Shown piece by piece: positions 55,853-64,000 of a stretch of DNA of 64,000 nucleotides. The notes below the pieces were generated by a model. It saw only the letters and a program-made list of their open reading frames with translations, was not told where the DNA came from and searched no databases. A program made the translations under genes and the position numbers. Position 1 is the first letter of the stretch. Every line of letters starts with the position of its first letter. The DNA comes from Halomonas litopenaei. GTDB taxonomy: Bacteria; Pseudomonadota; Gammaproteobacteria; Pseudomonadales; Halomonadaceae. The DNA lies in the NCBI RefSeq assembly GCF_003045775.1, contig NZ_PXNS01000001.1, forward strand, positions 930,001 to 994,000, given 5' to 3'.

Positions 55853-57187
55853 TCATCCGCCATCCGCGGCCTCATCGAGCTGCGCCCGCCAGGCCATGAT
55901 GCGAGCGAAACGCTCTTCCTGGCCATGATCGGTGGGGTGGTAGAAGCGCTCGGTCGGCACTGCCTCGGGCCAGCAGTCGTGGGCCGACCCCGCCGGGTAG
56001 CCGTTGGGCTCGGCGTGGGCGTAGCGGTAGCCGTCGCCGTGGCCCAGGGAAGTCATCAGCTTGGTCGGTGCGTTGCGCAGGTAGGTCGGCACCTCCAGGC
56101 TCGGCTGGGCCGCGACAAAGGCCTGGGCCTTCTTCCAGGCCTGGTCGATGGCGTTGCTCTTAGGCGCCACCGCCAGGTGGATGGCGGCGTGGGCGATGGC
56201 GCGCTGGCCTTCGTAGTCGCCCAGACGCAGGTAGGCATCCCAGGCCGACATGACCAGCGGCAGGCAACGCGGGTCGGCGTTGCCGACGTCCTCCGAGGCG
56301 ATGGCCGCCAGGCGACGGATGACGTCCAGCGGATCGCCACCGCCCTGGATAAAGCGGGCCATGTACAGAAGGGCGGCGTCGGGGCGTGATGAGCGTACCG
56401 ACTTGTGCAGCGCCGACAGCAGGTCGTAGTAGTGATCGCCCTGCTTGTCGAAGGCGCTGGCGGTGTGGCCGATGACGTCTTCCAGCGCCTCGCGGGGCAG
56501 ACGCTCTGCACCGCCTTCCGCCAGGGTGAAGTCGCAGGCGGTCTCCAGAAGGCCCAGGGCGCGCCGGGCGTCGCCGGCCGAGGCGCGCGCCAGTATCGCT
56601 AGCACCTCGTCTTCGACGCGGATGTCGCGGTGACCAAGGCCGCGCTCGGGGTCGGCCAGGGCGCGGCGCATGACCTCGATCAGCGCGGCCTCGTCCAGCG
56701 CCTTGAGCACATGGACACGGGCCCGGGACAACAGCGCCGAATTGACCTCGAAGGAGGGGTTCTCGGTGGTGGCGCCGATCAGCGTCAGAAGGCCTGACTC
56801 GACGTGGGGCAGCAGGGCGTCCTGCTGACTCTTGTTGAGGCGGTGGATCTCGTCGAGAAACAATACCGTGGTCTGCCCCTGGCCCTGGGCCACCCGGGCG
56901 CGCTCCACCACCTCGCGAATGTCCTTGACCCCGGCCATGACCGCCGACAAGCGCTCCAGCCGTGCGCTGGAGGCGCTGGCGAGGATATCGGCCAGGGTGG
57001 TCTTGCCGACGCCGGGTGGCCCCCACAGGATCATCGAGCGTACCTGGCCGGCTTCTACCATGCGCCGCAATGGCTTACCTGGCCCCACCAGCGACGGCTG
57101 GCCCACGTAGTCGTCCAGGGACCTCGGGCGCATGCGCCAGGCCAGGGGCGCGGCGTCTTCCTGGTGGGCCTGTTCGAACATGTCCAT
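55853..57187 (-). CDS. rarA: Replication-associated recombination protein RarA (MgsA)
   Basis: A 444-residue AAA+ ATPase of the RarA/WRNIP1 family, nearly the E. coli length. The Walker A motif is GPPGVGKTT (residues 56-64) and Walker B is LFLDEIHR (DEIH 112-115); GATTENPSFEVNSALLSRARV is sensor 1 with the arginine finger, and GGGDPLDVIRRLAAIASEDVG lies in the tetramerisation domain. It acts at stalled forks and with RecA. The ATG at 57187 fits family length. Confidence 0.93.
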   Translation of the reverse strand: MDMFEQAHQEDAAPLAWRMRPRSLDDYVGQPSLVGPGKPLRRMVEAGQVRSMILWGPPGVGKTTLADILASASSARLERLSAVMAGVKDIREVVERARVAQGQGQTTVLFLDEIHRLNKSQQDALLPHVESGLLTLIGATTENPSFEVNSALLSRARVHVLKALDEAALIEVMRRALADPERGLGHRDIRVEDEVLAILARASAGDARRALGLLETACDFTLAEGGAERLPREALEDVIGHTASAFDKQGDHYYDLLSALHKSVRSSRPDAALLYMARFIQGGGDPLDVIRRLAAIASEDVGNADPRCLPLVMSAWDAYLRLGDYEGQRAIAHAAIHLAVAPKSNAIDQAWKKAQAFVAAQPSLEVPTYLRNAPTKLMTSLGHGDGYRYAHAEPNGYPAGSAHDCWPEAVPTERFYHPTDHGQEERFARIMAWRAQLDEAADGG

Positions 57188-57407
57188 CGTCGACTCCTGG
57201 GAAGAATGAATTGAGCGCCAGACGTCAACGCTCAGGCGGTGTGTAGGAAATCAACCCTTCTGAATGTGGCAATTTTCGTCGGGCAAAAACTCGATTATGC
57301 GTCTAGGGTGATACATTCCGGTTCCCGCACGATCCGGAACCTGACCCGAGAAGGCCAGTCTAAGCTAGGGTGCCTTCAGCTCATGCTGACCACAGGAGGT
57401 TTCCGTC

Positions 57408-57956
57408 ATGCCCATGCTAAAGCAACTGCGACGGGATCATGCCAACATGGCGCGCATACTGCACGTCCTGCAACTCAAGCAAAAGACCCTCGCGCAGGGA
57501 GAGCGGCCCAACTTCCAGCTCGTCAGGGAGGTGGTTGACTATATTCTCGACTACATGGCGGGGTTCACCCTGCCCCTGGAGCAGATCTGTACCGACCGTC
57601 TCAAGGAGCTGGCCCCCGAAAGCGAGGCAGTGGCCGAGCAACTGTCCGGCGACTACCGCAAGCTCAAGGCCCGGCTGACGCGCCTGTCCCGTGACATCGA
57701 CATGATCCTGATGGATGTCGCCATCCCCATGGACCAGTTTGCCGATGACCTCAAGCAGTACCTGGACAGCCACCGTGCTTACCTTCGCCAAGAGCGTGAG
57801 GAACTCTTCCCGCTGATCAGCGAGCACTTCTCGGACGAAGATCTCGATCGCCTGGCCCACGCCCTGCCGGAGAACGCCACCGCCGAACTTGAGCGACTCC
57901 AGGCGGCCTACCCTGAACTCTATGCCGAGCTACGCGAGGAGCCGGTACCCGCCTGA
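57408..57956 (+). CDS. Hemerythrin-like helical protein lacking most iron ligands
   Basis: A 182-residue, four-helix protein aligned by eye with hemerythrin HHE proteins of related bacteria. The first-helix His is kept (RRDH, H11), but the usual HHPxE reads FTLPLE (53-58), the third-helix His is Tyr83 in GDYRKL and the fourth-helix His is Tyr125 in HRAYLRQEREE. A diiron centre therefore seems impossible. AGGAGGT precedes the ATG. The open frame is intact, so it may be a structural or regulatory derivative rather than an oxygen or NO binder. Confidence 0.7.
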   Translation: MPMLKQLRRDHANMARILHVLQLKQKTLAQGERPNFQLVREVVDYILDYMAGFTLPLEQICTDRLKELAPESEAVAEQLSGDYRKLKARLTRLSRDIDMILMDVAIPMDQFADDLKQYLDSHRAYLRQEREELFPLISEHFSDEDLDRLAHALPENATAELERLQAAYPELYAELREEPVPA

Positions 57957-58281
57957 TCGGTTTTTCCCTCGTTCGTTCCTTGCTTCTCGAGCATCACGTC
58001 GTCGGCCCGAACTCCGGTTCGGGCCGCATGACGTCTGCGCTCACCTCGGCGCGCTGGCGTATCCGTGGGCGCCCTTGCTGCGCTTATGCAGGTCCGCCAA
58101 TGTCGGGTAGAATGGCGCCCATGTTGATTCAGGTGCCGTTTCCCTTGCTCAGCCTCTTGCCCCTCCTCCTTCCCCGTCTCCGGTCGGCCTCGATGGCGGC
58201 CCGATCCGATCGTGGTGGATATTTCCCCGCCGTCCGGCAGTGGCGGTGGGCATGGGCTTTGCCCGTCAGGGAGGAGGCTTG
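57957..58281. other. Intergenic region before murI
   Basis: These 325 bases contain a perfect 9-bp hairpin GGCCCGAAC-TCCG-GTTCGGGCC (58004-58025) with no T-run, a TAGAAT -10-like box near 58109, and a short frame from ATG 58122 whose stop overlaps the murI start. That frame has no supporting motif. Confidence 0.45.
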
Positions 58282-59094
58282 ATGGCCGGACCTGTGCTGG
58301 TGTTCGACTCCGGCGTGGGCGGGCTTTCCGTGGTGGCGGCGCTCAGACGCCATCTGCCCGATACGGCGCTTGCCTACTGCTGCGACAACGCCATGCTGCC
58401 CTACGGTACGCGGCCGGACCCTTGGTTGGTCGAGCGGATCGTCGCGGTGTGCGAGGCGGCGGTGAATCGTACCGGTGCCGATACCCTGGTGGTGGCCTGC
58501 AATACCGCCAGCACCCTGGCACTGGAGGCCTTGCGCGAACGCCTGGACGTGCCGGTGGTGGGCACGGTGCCGGCGATCAAGCCGGCCGCCCAGGCCAGTC
58601 GCAGTGGGCATCTGGCACTGCTGGCCACCAGCGCAACGGTCGCCCGGCCCTACACCCAGCGGCTGATCGACAGCTATGCGCCGCACTGCCAGGTCGAGAA
58701 GGTGGCCGCCGACGCGCTGGTGGCCGAGGCGGAGCGCGCCATCCAGGGGCACGCTATCGATCCTGCGGTGGTTCGCCAGGCGCTGTCAGCGCTCGTGGAG
58801 GATGCCCGTATCGATACGGTGGTGCTGGGCTGTACCCACTTTCCCTTGCTGCGTCGCTGGCTCGACGAGGCCATGCCGCGGGCCGTCACCTGGGTAGACT
58901 CCGGCGACGCCATTGCCCGACGGACGGCCCAGGTGGCGGTGGGCCCGGATGCCCGACAGGGCCTCGATGCGGCCTGGGTCACGAGTCTATTGCGGGATTC
59001 GTCAGGTGCGACGGACGCCTCGGAAAGGCTGACGCGAGGGCTTGCGTCCTTCGGCTTTGCGGCCCCTTGCCTGCTGGACGTGCCCAGCGCTTGA
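58282..59094 (+). CDS. murI: Glutamate racemase
   Basis: A 270-residue cofactor-independent racemase making D-glutamate for peptidoglycan. FDSGVGGLSVV opens the protein; the two catalytic cysteines are in VACNTAST (near 73) and VLGCTHFPLL (near 183). GGGAGGAGG lies just before the ATG at 58282. The trmA gene follows after about 90 bases. Confidence 0.93.
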   Translation: MAGPVLVFDSGVGGLSVVAALRRHLPDTALAYCCDNAMLPYGTRPDPWLVERIVAVCEAAVNRTGADTLVVACNTASTLALEALRERLDVPVVGTVPAIKPAAQASRSGHLALLATSATVARPYTQRLIDSYAPHCQVEKVAADALVAEAERAIQGHAIDPAVVRQALSALVEDARIDTVVLGCTHFPLLRRWLDEAMPRAVTWVDSGDAIARRTAQVAVGPDARQGLDAAWVTSLLRDSSGATDASERLTRGLASFGFAAPCLLDVPSA

Positions 59095-59186
59095 CCCACC
59101 TCTTGTACACCGTCCGGCAGCGGCGTTGACCACGCCGTCATCGCCCACGTCATTTGTTTATTGTTCATCGTTTTCCAGGAGTTTCC

Positions 59187-60293
59187 GTGGCCATACCCGT
59201 CGTTGAACCCGAACGCTATGCCGAACAGCTCGCCGCCAAGCGTGATCGCCTGGTCGAGCAGTTTGCGCGGTTTTCTCCGCCCGAGCTCGAGGTTTATCCG
59301 TCACCGCCGAGTCACTACCGGCAACGCTGCGAGTTTCGCGTCTGGCATGAGGGCGACGATCTCTACTATGTGATGTTCGAGGTCAATCCCGAGGACCCCG
59401 ACGACAAGCGGCTGGTACGCATGGACCAGTTCGCTGTGGCCAGTGAACGCATCAATGCCCTGATGCCGGCGCTGCTCGACGCCATCCGTGACAACCCGGT
59501 GATGCGGCGCAAGCTGTTTCAGGTGGAGTTTCTGACCACCCTGGCGGGTGAGACGTTGATCAGCCTGATCTACCACCGGCCGCTGGAAGACGACTGGGAG
59601 CGGGATGCCCGGGAACTCGAGCGCGAGCTTGGGGTGATGATCATCGGCCGCTCACGCAAGCAGCGGCTGGTGCTGACCCGCGACCACGTGTGGGAACGTC
59701 TCGAGGTGGACGGACAGGTACTGCACTACCAGCAGGTGGAAAACAGCTTTACCCAGCCCAATGCGCGCATCTGCGCCTCCATGCTGTCCTGGGCACGGGA
59801 GGTGACCGCGGGCAGCCAGCAGCAGGACCTGGTCGAGCTCTACTGCGGCAACGGCAACTTCACCATCGCCCTGGCAGAGAATTTTCGCCGGGTTCTGGCC
59901 ACCGAGATCTCGCGCACCTCGGTGGCCAGCGCCAGGGTCAATCTCGAGGCCAACGCGGTGACCAATGCCTTTGTCGCGCGGATGTCTGCCGAAGACTTCT
60001 CTTCTGCGCTCAAAGGGGAGAAAACAGGCCGGCGAGTGGACGAGATGTGCCTGGGTGACTATGACTTCTCCACAGTGCTGGTGGACCCACCGCGGGCCGG
60101 TCTGGACGCCGACAGCTGTGATCAACTGAGTGAATACCCGCGTATCGTCTATATTTCATGCAATCCGGACACCCTGGCCGTCAATCTCGAACAGCTCACC
60201 AGGACGCACCGCATCGTTCGTTTCGCTCTGTTTGACCAGTTCCCCTTCACCCATCACTGTGAGTGCGGGGTCTTGCTGGAACGGCGCTCCTGA
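59187..60293 (+). CDS. trmA: tRNA (uracil-5-)-methyltransferase TrmA
   Basis: A 368-residue enzyme, matching the 366-residue E. coli TrmA, that makes m5U54 in tRNA. SAM-binding ELYCGNGNFTIALA (near 217), DPPRAGLD (near 298) and YISCNP, whose cysteine is the nucleophile (near 323), are all visible, as is QVENSFTQPN. A GTG start at 59187 with AGGAG five bases upstream is chosen over the longer upstream frame, which lacks a site. Confidence 0.93.
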   Translation: MAIPVVEPERYAEQLAAKRDRLVEQFARFSPPELEVYPSPPSHYRQRCEFRVWHEGDDLYYVMFEVNPEDPDDKRLVRMDQFAVASERINALMPALLDAIRDNPVMRRKLFQVEFLTTLAGETLISLIYHRPLEDDWERDARELERELGVMIIGRSRKQRLVLTRDHVWERLEVDGQVLHYQQVENSFTQPNARICASMLSWAREVTAGSQQQDLVELYCGNGNFTIALAENFRRVLATEISRTSVASARVNLEANAVTNAFVARMSAEDFSSALKGEKTGRRVDEMCLGDYDFSTVLVDPPRAGLDADSCDQLSEYPRIVYISCNPDTLAVNLEQLTRTHRIVRFALFDQFPFTHHCECGVLLERRS

Positions 60294-60506
60294 GGCGCCA
60301 ACGAGCCTAACGCAAGCGTGCTGTCAAGGGGGGATGCGTAACCGTCATGCTCCATGAGAAGGCGGGCATCTGGATGGGGGTGGGGTGGGGATTGGCGTAA
60401 GCTTGCCGAATGCGCCAGGAGCGCCGGATGCGTAGCGCCGCGCAGCACGCTCGTCACTACCTTTACACAGGCCACAGTGAAGTGGCCGCCGCCAACCGAG
60501 GTGAGG
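60294..60506. promoter_or_regulatory. Intergenic region before glutamate dehydrogenase
   Basis: The 213 bases hold a G-rich tract (60373-60390: runs of five, four and four G separated by single T) and no gene. It probably includes the promoter of the large dehydrogenase gene. Confidence 0.35.
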
Positions 60507-63500
60507 ATGTTACACGTCGCACAGGATGACAGTCGCGAGGATCTGCTCAAGCAACTCGAGGAAAAGCTGGAAGGACGCCTCGATCAGGAAAAGGCCGGTC
60601 TGGTGGGTGACTTCGCTCGCCATTTCTACTCCACGGTGCCGCTGGAGGATCTGAGCGAGCGGCGCCTGGATGATCTGTACGGCGCCACCCTGTCGGTGTG
60701 GCACTTCCTGCAGCAGTTCGATCCGGCCTCACCCAAGGTCAAGGTCATGAACCCTGACTTCGAGGAGCACGGCTGGCAGTCGACCCACACCTTTGTCGCG
60801 GTGCTGCACGAAGACATGCCGTTTCTGGTCGACTCGGTGCGCATCGAGCTCAACCGTCGTGGCATGACCGTCCACGCCATCCACAATTCGGTACTGTCGG
60901 TCGCTCGTGACAAGCAGCACCGGGTCGAGCGTGTGTCGTCTCCGGGTGAAAAGGACGCCCCCGAGCATCGTGAGTCGCTGATCGCCATCGAGGTGGATCG
61001 TCACTCCGACCCCGAGGAGCTGTCGGCCATCGAGCAGAGCATCCACGAGGTGCTGAAGGAAGTGCGCACGGCGGTGGCGGACTTCGATCCGATGCGCGCG
61101 CGCATCCGCGAGACCATCGACGAGCTCAAGAATTGCTGCCCGGGCCCGATCGACAAGGCCGATCACGACGAGGCGGTGGCCTTCCTCGAATGGATGCTGG
61201 AAGACAACTTCACCTTCCTCGGTTATGACGAGTTCACCGTCGACAAGGACAACGGTGGCCAGAGCCTCAATCAGGTCGACGGCAGCGAGCTCGGTCTGTT
61301 CCGTCTGTCCGATGCCCAGTATCGCCAGCGTATCCGCACCGACCAGGGAGTCGAGGGCGATCGCTACGTGCTGGTGCCGCAGCTTCTGTCATTCGCCAAG
61401 AGCGCCTTCCACGCCCGCGTCCACCGTCCCACCTATCCGGACTACGTGACCATCGATCGCTATGACGACAAGGGCAACGTCATCGGCGAGCGTCGCTTTC
61501 TGGGGCTGTTCACCGCTGGGGTCTACAACGACTCGCCGCGTCATATTCCGATCCTGAGGCGCAAGCTCAAGACGGTGATGGATATCGCCGGCTTCAACCC
61601 CAAGGGCCACAACGGCAAGCAGCTGACCCAGATCCTCGAGGTCTATCCCCGCGACGACCTGTTCCAGATCGACACCGACGAGCTGGCCCAGACGGCGCTG
61701 GGTATCCTCGATATCCGTGAACGTCGCCGGGTGCGGCTGTTCATCCGCGAGGATCGCTTCGGTCGCTTCTATTCGTGCCTGGTATTCGTACCGCGCGATG
61801 TGTTCTCGACCGAGCTTCGTCTGCGTCTGCAGAACCTGCTTTGCGAGGAACTCGACGCCACCTTCGGTGACTTCAACACCTACCTGTCCGAATCGGTGCT
61901 GGCGCGGATCCAGTTCATCCTGCGCTTCAACGGCGACACGCCGACCGACTACGACATCAAGGCGCTGGAAGAGAAGCTGGCGCGGCTCGCCCGCAACTGG
62001 CGTGACGATCTGCTCAATGCCGCCATCGAAGGCTTCGGCGAGGAACACGCCAACCAGCTGCTGGATCGCTTCCGCGACGCCTTCCAGGCCAGCTACCAGG
62101 AAGACTTCAGTGCCCGCACCGCGGTCTACGACCTGCAGCACATCGGCGAGCTGGACAACGGCAAGCCGCTGGCGCTGTCGCTGTACCGACTGATCGAGGA
62201 AGAGGGCAGCGGCGTCAACCTCAAGCTGTTCCACAAGCGCAAGCCGATTCCGCTGTCCGACGTGCTGCCGATGATGGAAAACCTGGGGCTCAGGGTCATC
62301 GGTGAACGCCCCTACGAGGTCGAGGCGGTGGACGAGAGCTACTGGATCCACGACTTCGATCTGGAGCATCACACCGACACCGAGGTCAACCTGCAGGAGA
62401 TGCGCAAGCCGTTCATCGAGGCCTTCCAGCGCATCTGGGCCGGCGAGGCGGACAACGACCGCTTCAACCGTCTGATCATCGGCGCCAACCTCGACTGGCG
62501 TGAAGTGGCGATGCTGCGCTCCTACGCGCGTTATCTGAAGCAGATCCGCTTCGGCATCTCCCAGAACTTCATCGCCAATGCACTGGTGGCCCACCCGCAG
62601 ATCACCCGCGAGCTGGTGACCCTGTTCGAGCTGCGCTTCGATCCCGAGGATCGTCCCGCCGAGGGTGAGATCGAGGCCTGCGTCGAGCGCATCAATGGCC
62701 TGCTCGACGACGTCGCCAGCCTCAACGACGACCGGCTGCTGCGTCGTTACGTGGAGCTGATCCAGGCGACCCTGCGCACCAACTACTATCAGAAGACCGA
62801 AGACGGCGGCTTCAAGGACTACCTGTCGTTCAAGCTGGAACCGTCCAAGGTCACCGGCATGCCCAAGCCGCGCCCGATGTTCGAGATCTTCGTCTGCTCG
62901 CCGCGGGTCGAGGGTGTTCACCTGCGCGGTGGCAAGGTCGCCCGTGGCGGCCTGCGCTGGTCGGACCGCCACGAGGACTTCCGTACCGAGGTGCTCGGGC
63001 TGGTCAAGGCGCAGCAGGTCAAGAACTCGGTGATCGTGCCGGTGGGGGCCAAGGGCGGCTTCGTGTGCAAGCGCATGCCGGAAGGTGCCGATCGCGAGAC
63101 CACCCAGAAGGAAGGCATCGCCTGCTACCAGACCTTCATCCGCGCGCTGCTGGACGTGACTGACAATCTGGTCGGTGGCGAGGTCGTCGAGCCGAAGAAC
63201 GTGGTACGCCACGACGAGGCCGACCCCTACCTGGTGGTGGCGGCCGACAAGGGCACCGCCACCTTCTCCGACATCGCCAACGAGATTTCCATCGAGTATG
63301 GCCACTGGCTGGGTGACGCCTTTGCTTCCGGCGGCGCCAACGGCTACGACCACAAGAAGATGGGCATCACCGCCAAGGGCGCCTGGGAGTCGGTCAAGCG
63401 CCACTTCCGTGGCCTCGGCATCAACACCCAGTCCGACGAGTTCAGCGTGGTCGGTATCGGTGACATGGCCGGTGACGTCTTCGGCAACGGCATGCTGCTG

Positions 63501-64000
63501 TCCGAGACCATTCGCCTGGTCGGTGCCTTCAACCATATGCACATCTTCGTCGATCCGACGCCGGATGCGGCCAGCACCTTCAAGGAGCGCAAGCGCCTGT
63601 TCGAGATGCCGCGCTCCAGCTGGGAAGACTATGACTCCTCGTTGATCTCCGAAGGCGGCGGCGTCTTCTCCCGTGCGGCCAAGTCGATCAAGATCACGCC
63701 GCAGATGAAGGAGGTCTTCGGCATCAGCGAAGACAAGCTGCCGCCCAATGAGCTGATCCAGGCGATGCTGCGCTCGAAGGTCGACCTGATCTGGAACGGC
63801 GGCATCGGCACCTACGTCAAGGCCAGCACCGAGACCGACGCAGAGGTCGGCGACAAGGCCAACGACGTGCTGCGCATCGACGGCAAGGAACTGAACTGCC
63901 GAGTGGTAGGCGAGGGCGGCAACCTTGGCCTGACCCAGCGCGGGCGCATGGAGGCGGCGGCGCGTGGTGTGCGCGTCAACACCGACTTCATCGACAACGC
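60507..64000 (+). CDS. gdhB: NAD-specific glutamate dehydrogenase (large, GdhB type), partial
   Basis: The first 1164 codons of a very large, about 1600-residue NAD-glutamate dehydrogenase; the rest lies beyond the right edge. The N-terminal regulatory region contains ACT-like domains: FLVDSVRIELNRRGM near residue 107, and LFIREDRFGRFYSCLVFVPRD near 411. The catalytic dehydrogenase domain begins near 730, with GGLRWSDRHEDFRTEV near 813 and VPVGAKGGFV near 846. It deaminates glutamate to 2-oxoglutarate with NAD. The ATG at 60507 has a GAGG site five bases before it. Long open frames on the opposite strand are a codon-bias artefact. Confidence 0.92.
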   Translation, partial: MLHVAQDDSREDLLKQLEEKLEGRLDQEKAGLVGDFARHFYSTVPLEDLSERRLDDLYGATLSVWHFLQQFDPASPKVKVMNPDFEEHGWQSTHTFVAVLHEDMPFLVDSVRIELNRRGMTVHAIHNSVLSVARDKQHRVERVSSPGEKDAPEHRESLIAIEVDRHSDPEELSAIEQSIHEVLKEVRTAVADFDPMRARIRETIDELKNCCPGPIDKADHDEAVAFLEWMLEDNFTFLGYDEFTVDKDNGGQSLNQVDGSELGLFRLSDAQYRQRIRTDQGVEGDRYVLVPQLLSFAKSAFHARVHRPTYPDYVTIDRYDDKGNVIGERRFLGLFTAGVYNDSPRHIPILRRKLKTVMDIAGFNPKGHNGKQLTQILEVYPRDDLFQIDTDELAQTALGILDIRERRRVRLFIREDRFGRFYSCLVFVPRDVFSTELRLRLQNLLCEELDATFGDFNTYLSESVLARIQFILRFNGDTPTDYDIKALEEKLARLARNWRDDLLNAAIEGFGEEHANQLLDRFRDAFQASYQEDFSARTAVYDLQHIGELDNGKPLALSLYRLIEEEGSGVNLKLFHKRKPIPLSDVLPMMENLGLRVIGERPYEVEAVDESYWIHDFDLEHHTDTEVNLQEMRKPFIEAFQRIWAGEADNDRFNRLIIGANLDWREVAMLRSYARYLKQIRFGISQNFIANALVAHPQITRELVTLFELRFDPEDRPAEGEIEACVERINGLLDDVASLNDDRLLRRYVELIQATLRTNYYQKTEDGGFKDYLSFKLEPSKVTGMPKPRPMFEIFVCSPRVEGVHLRGGKVARGGLRWSDRHEDFRTEVLGLVKAQQVKNSVIVPVGAKGGFVCKRMPEGADRETTQKEGIACYQTFIRALLDVTDNLVGGEVVEPKNVVRHDEADPYLVVAADKGTATFSDIANEISIEYGHWLGDAFASGGANGYDHKKMGITAKGAWESVKRHFRGLGINTQSDEFSVVGIGDMAGDVFGNGMLLSETIRLVGAFNHMHIFVDPTPDAASTFKERKRLFEMPRSSWEDYDSSLISEGGGVFSRAAKSIKITPQMKEVFGISEDKLPPNELIQAMLRSKVDLIWNGGIGTYVKASTETDAEVGDKANDVLRIDGKELNCRVVGEGGNLGLTQRGRMEAAARGVRVNTDFIDN

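Noticed and set aside
55825..55860. Possible third 12-bp repeat array at the end of rarA
   Set aside because: Units agree at only about 7-9 of 12 positions, too weak to separate from GC-rich chance similarity.
58122..58282. A short frame ending at the murI start codon
   Set aside because: Pro/Leu/Arg-rich product with no ribosome site; a promoter-like TAGAAT sits directly before it, so the sequence is more likely the murI leader.
61389..63542. A 717-codon open frame antisense to the glutamate dehydrogenase gene
   Set aside because: It is a high-GC shadow: the plus strand shows clear dehydrogenase motifs and the antisense frame is His/Gln/Val/Asp-rich with no recognisable domain or ribosome site.

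Overview
The window is chromosomal DNA of a GC-rich, Gram-negative gammaproteobacterium. The best guess is a halophile of the Halomonas group. The reasons are its general protein character, the many TRAP, TTT and sodium-symport uptake systems, an osmoregulated-glucan operon (opgGH), and a large NAD-specific glutamate dehydrogenase of the type found in Halomonas and Pseudomonas. No rRNA, tRNA, CRISPR array, transposase or phage gene was seen. Genus assignment is inference.

Bases 1-9235 look like an organosulfonate module. On the minus strand are a TTT transporter (tctABC) and a CoA-acylating sulfoacetaldehyde dehydrogenase (sauS-like, running off the left edge). Divergent from these are xsc, a short pta and a TauE/SafE permease. 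Together they could import sulfoacetate or a related C2 sulfonate, form sulfoacetaldehyde, cleave it to sulfite plus acetyl phosphate, make acetyl-CoA and export sulfite. A racemase-family protein follows.

Bases 9225-24828 are a patchwork of amino-acid or amine catabolism: LysR with an SSS symporter and a 33-residue membrane peptide, three separate FAD-dependent amine or amino-acid oxidoreductases, a cobST pair (AAA+ and VWA subunits), and a LysR-controlled GltS-like symporter, amidohydrolase and COG0523 GTPase operon.

Bases 24846-37466 hold two complete TRAP systems. One has a divergent MocR regulator and a trailing UspA gene. The other has a Tat-exported binding protein, an IclR regulator and a divergent GMC oxidoreductase with a clear palindromic operator. 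A YeiH-family exporter follows.

Bases 37570-44301 are central metabolism: ackA and the long pta, and thiC and tenA each behind its own TPP riboswitch. Bases 44302-46980 are a strikingly AT-rich island carrying two overlapping genes, a GSCFA-family protein and an SGNH-hydrolase-like protein. This is the least explained part of the window and probably was acquired horizontally.

Bases 47030-64000 are mostly core genes: opgGH, an LpxL-like acyltransferase between two DUF4870-like paralogues, a VOC protein, a methyltransferase, an MFS transporter, rarA, a hemerythrin-like protein that has lost its iron ligands, murI, trmA and the first 1164 codons of NAD-glutamate dehydrogenase.
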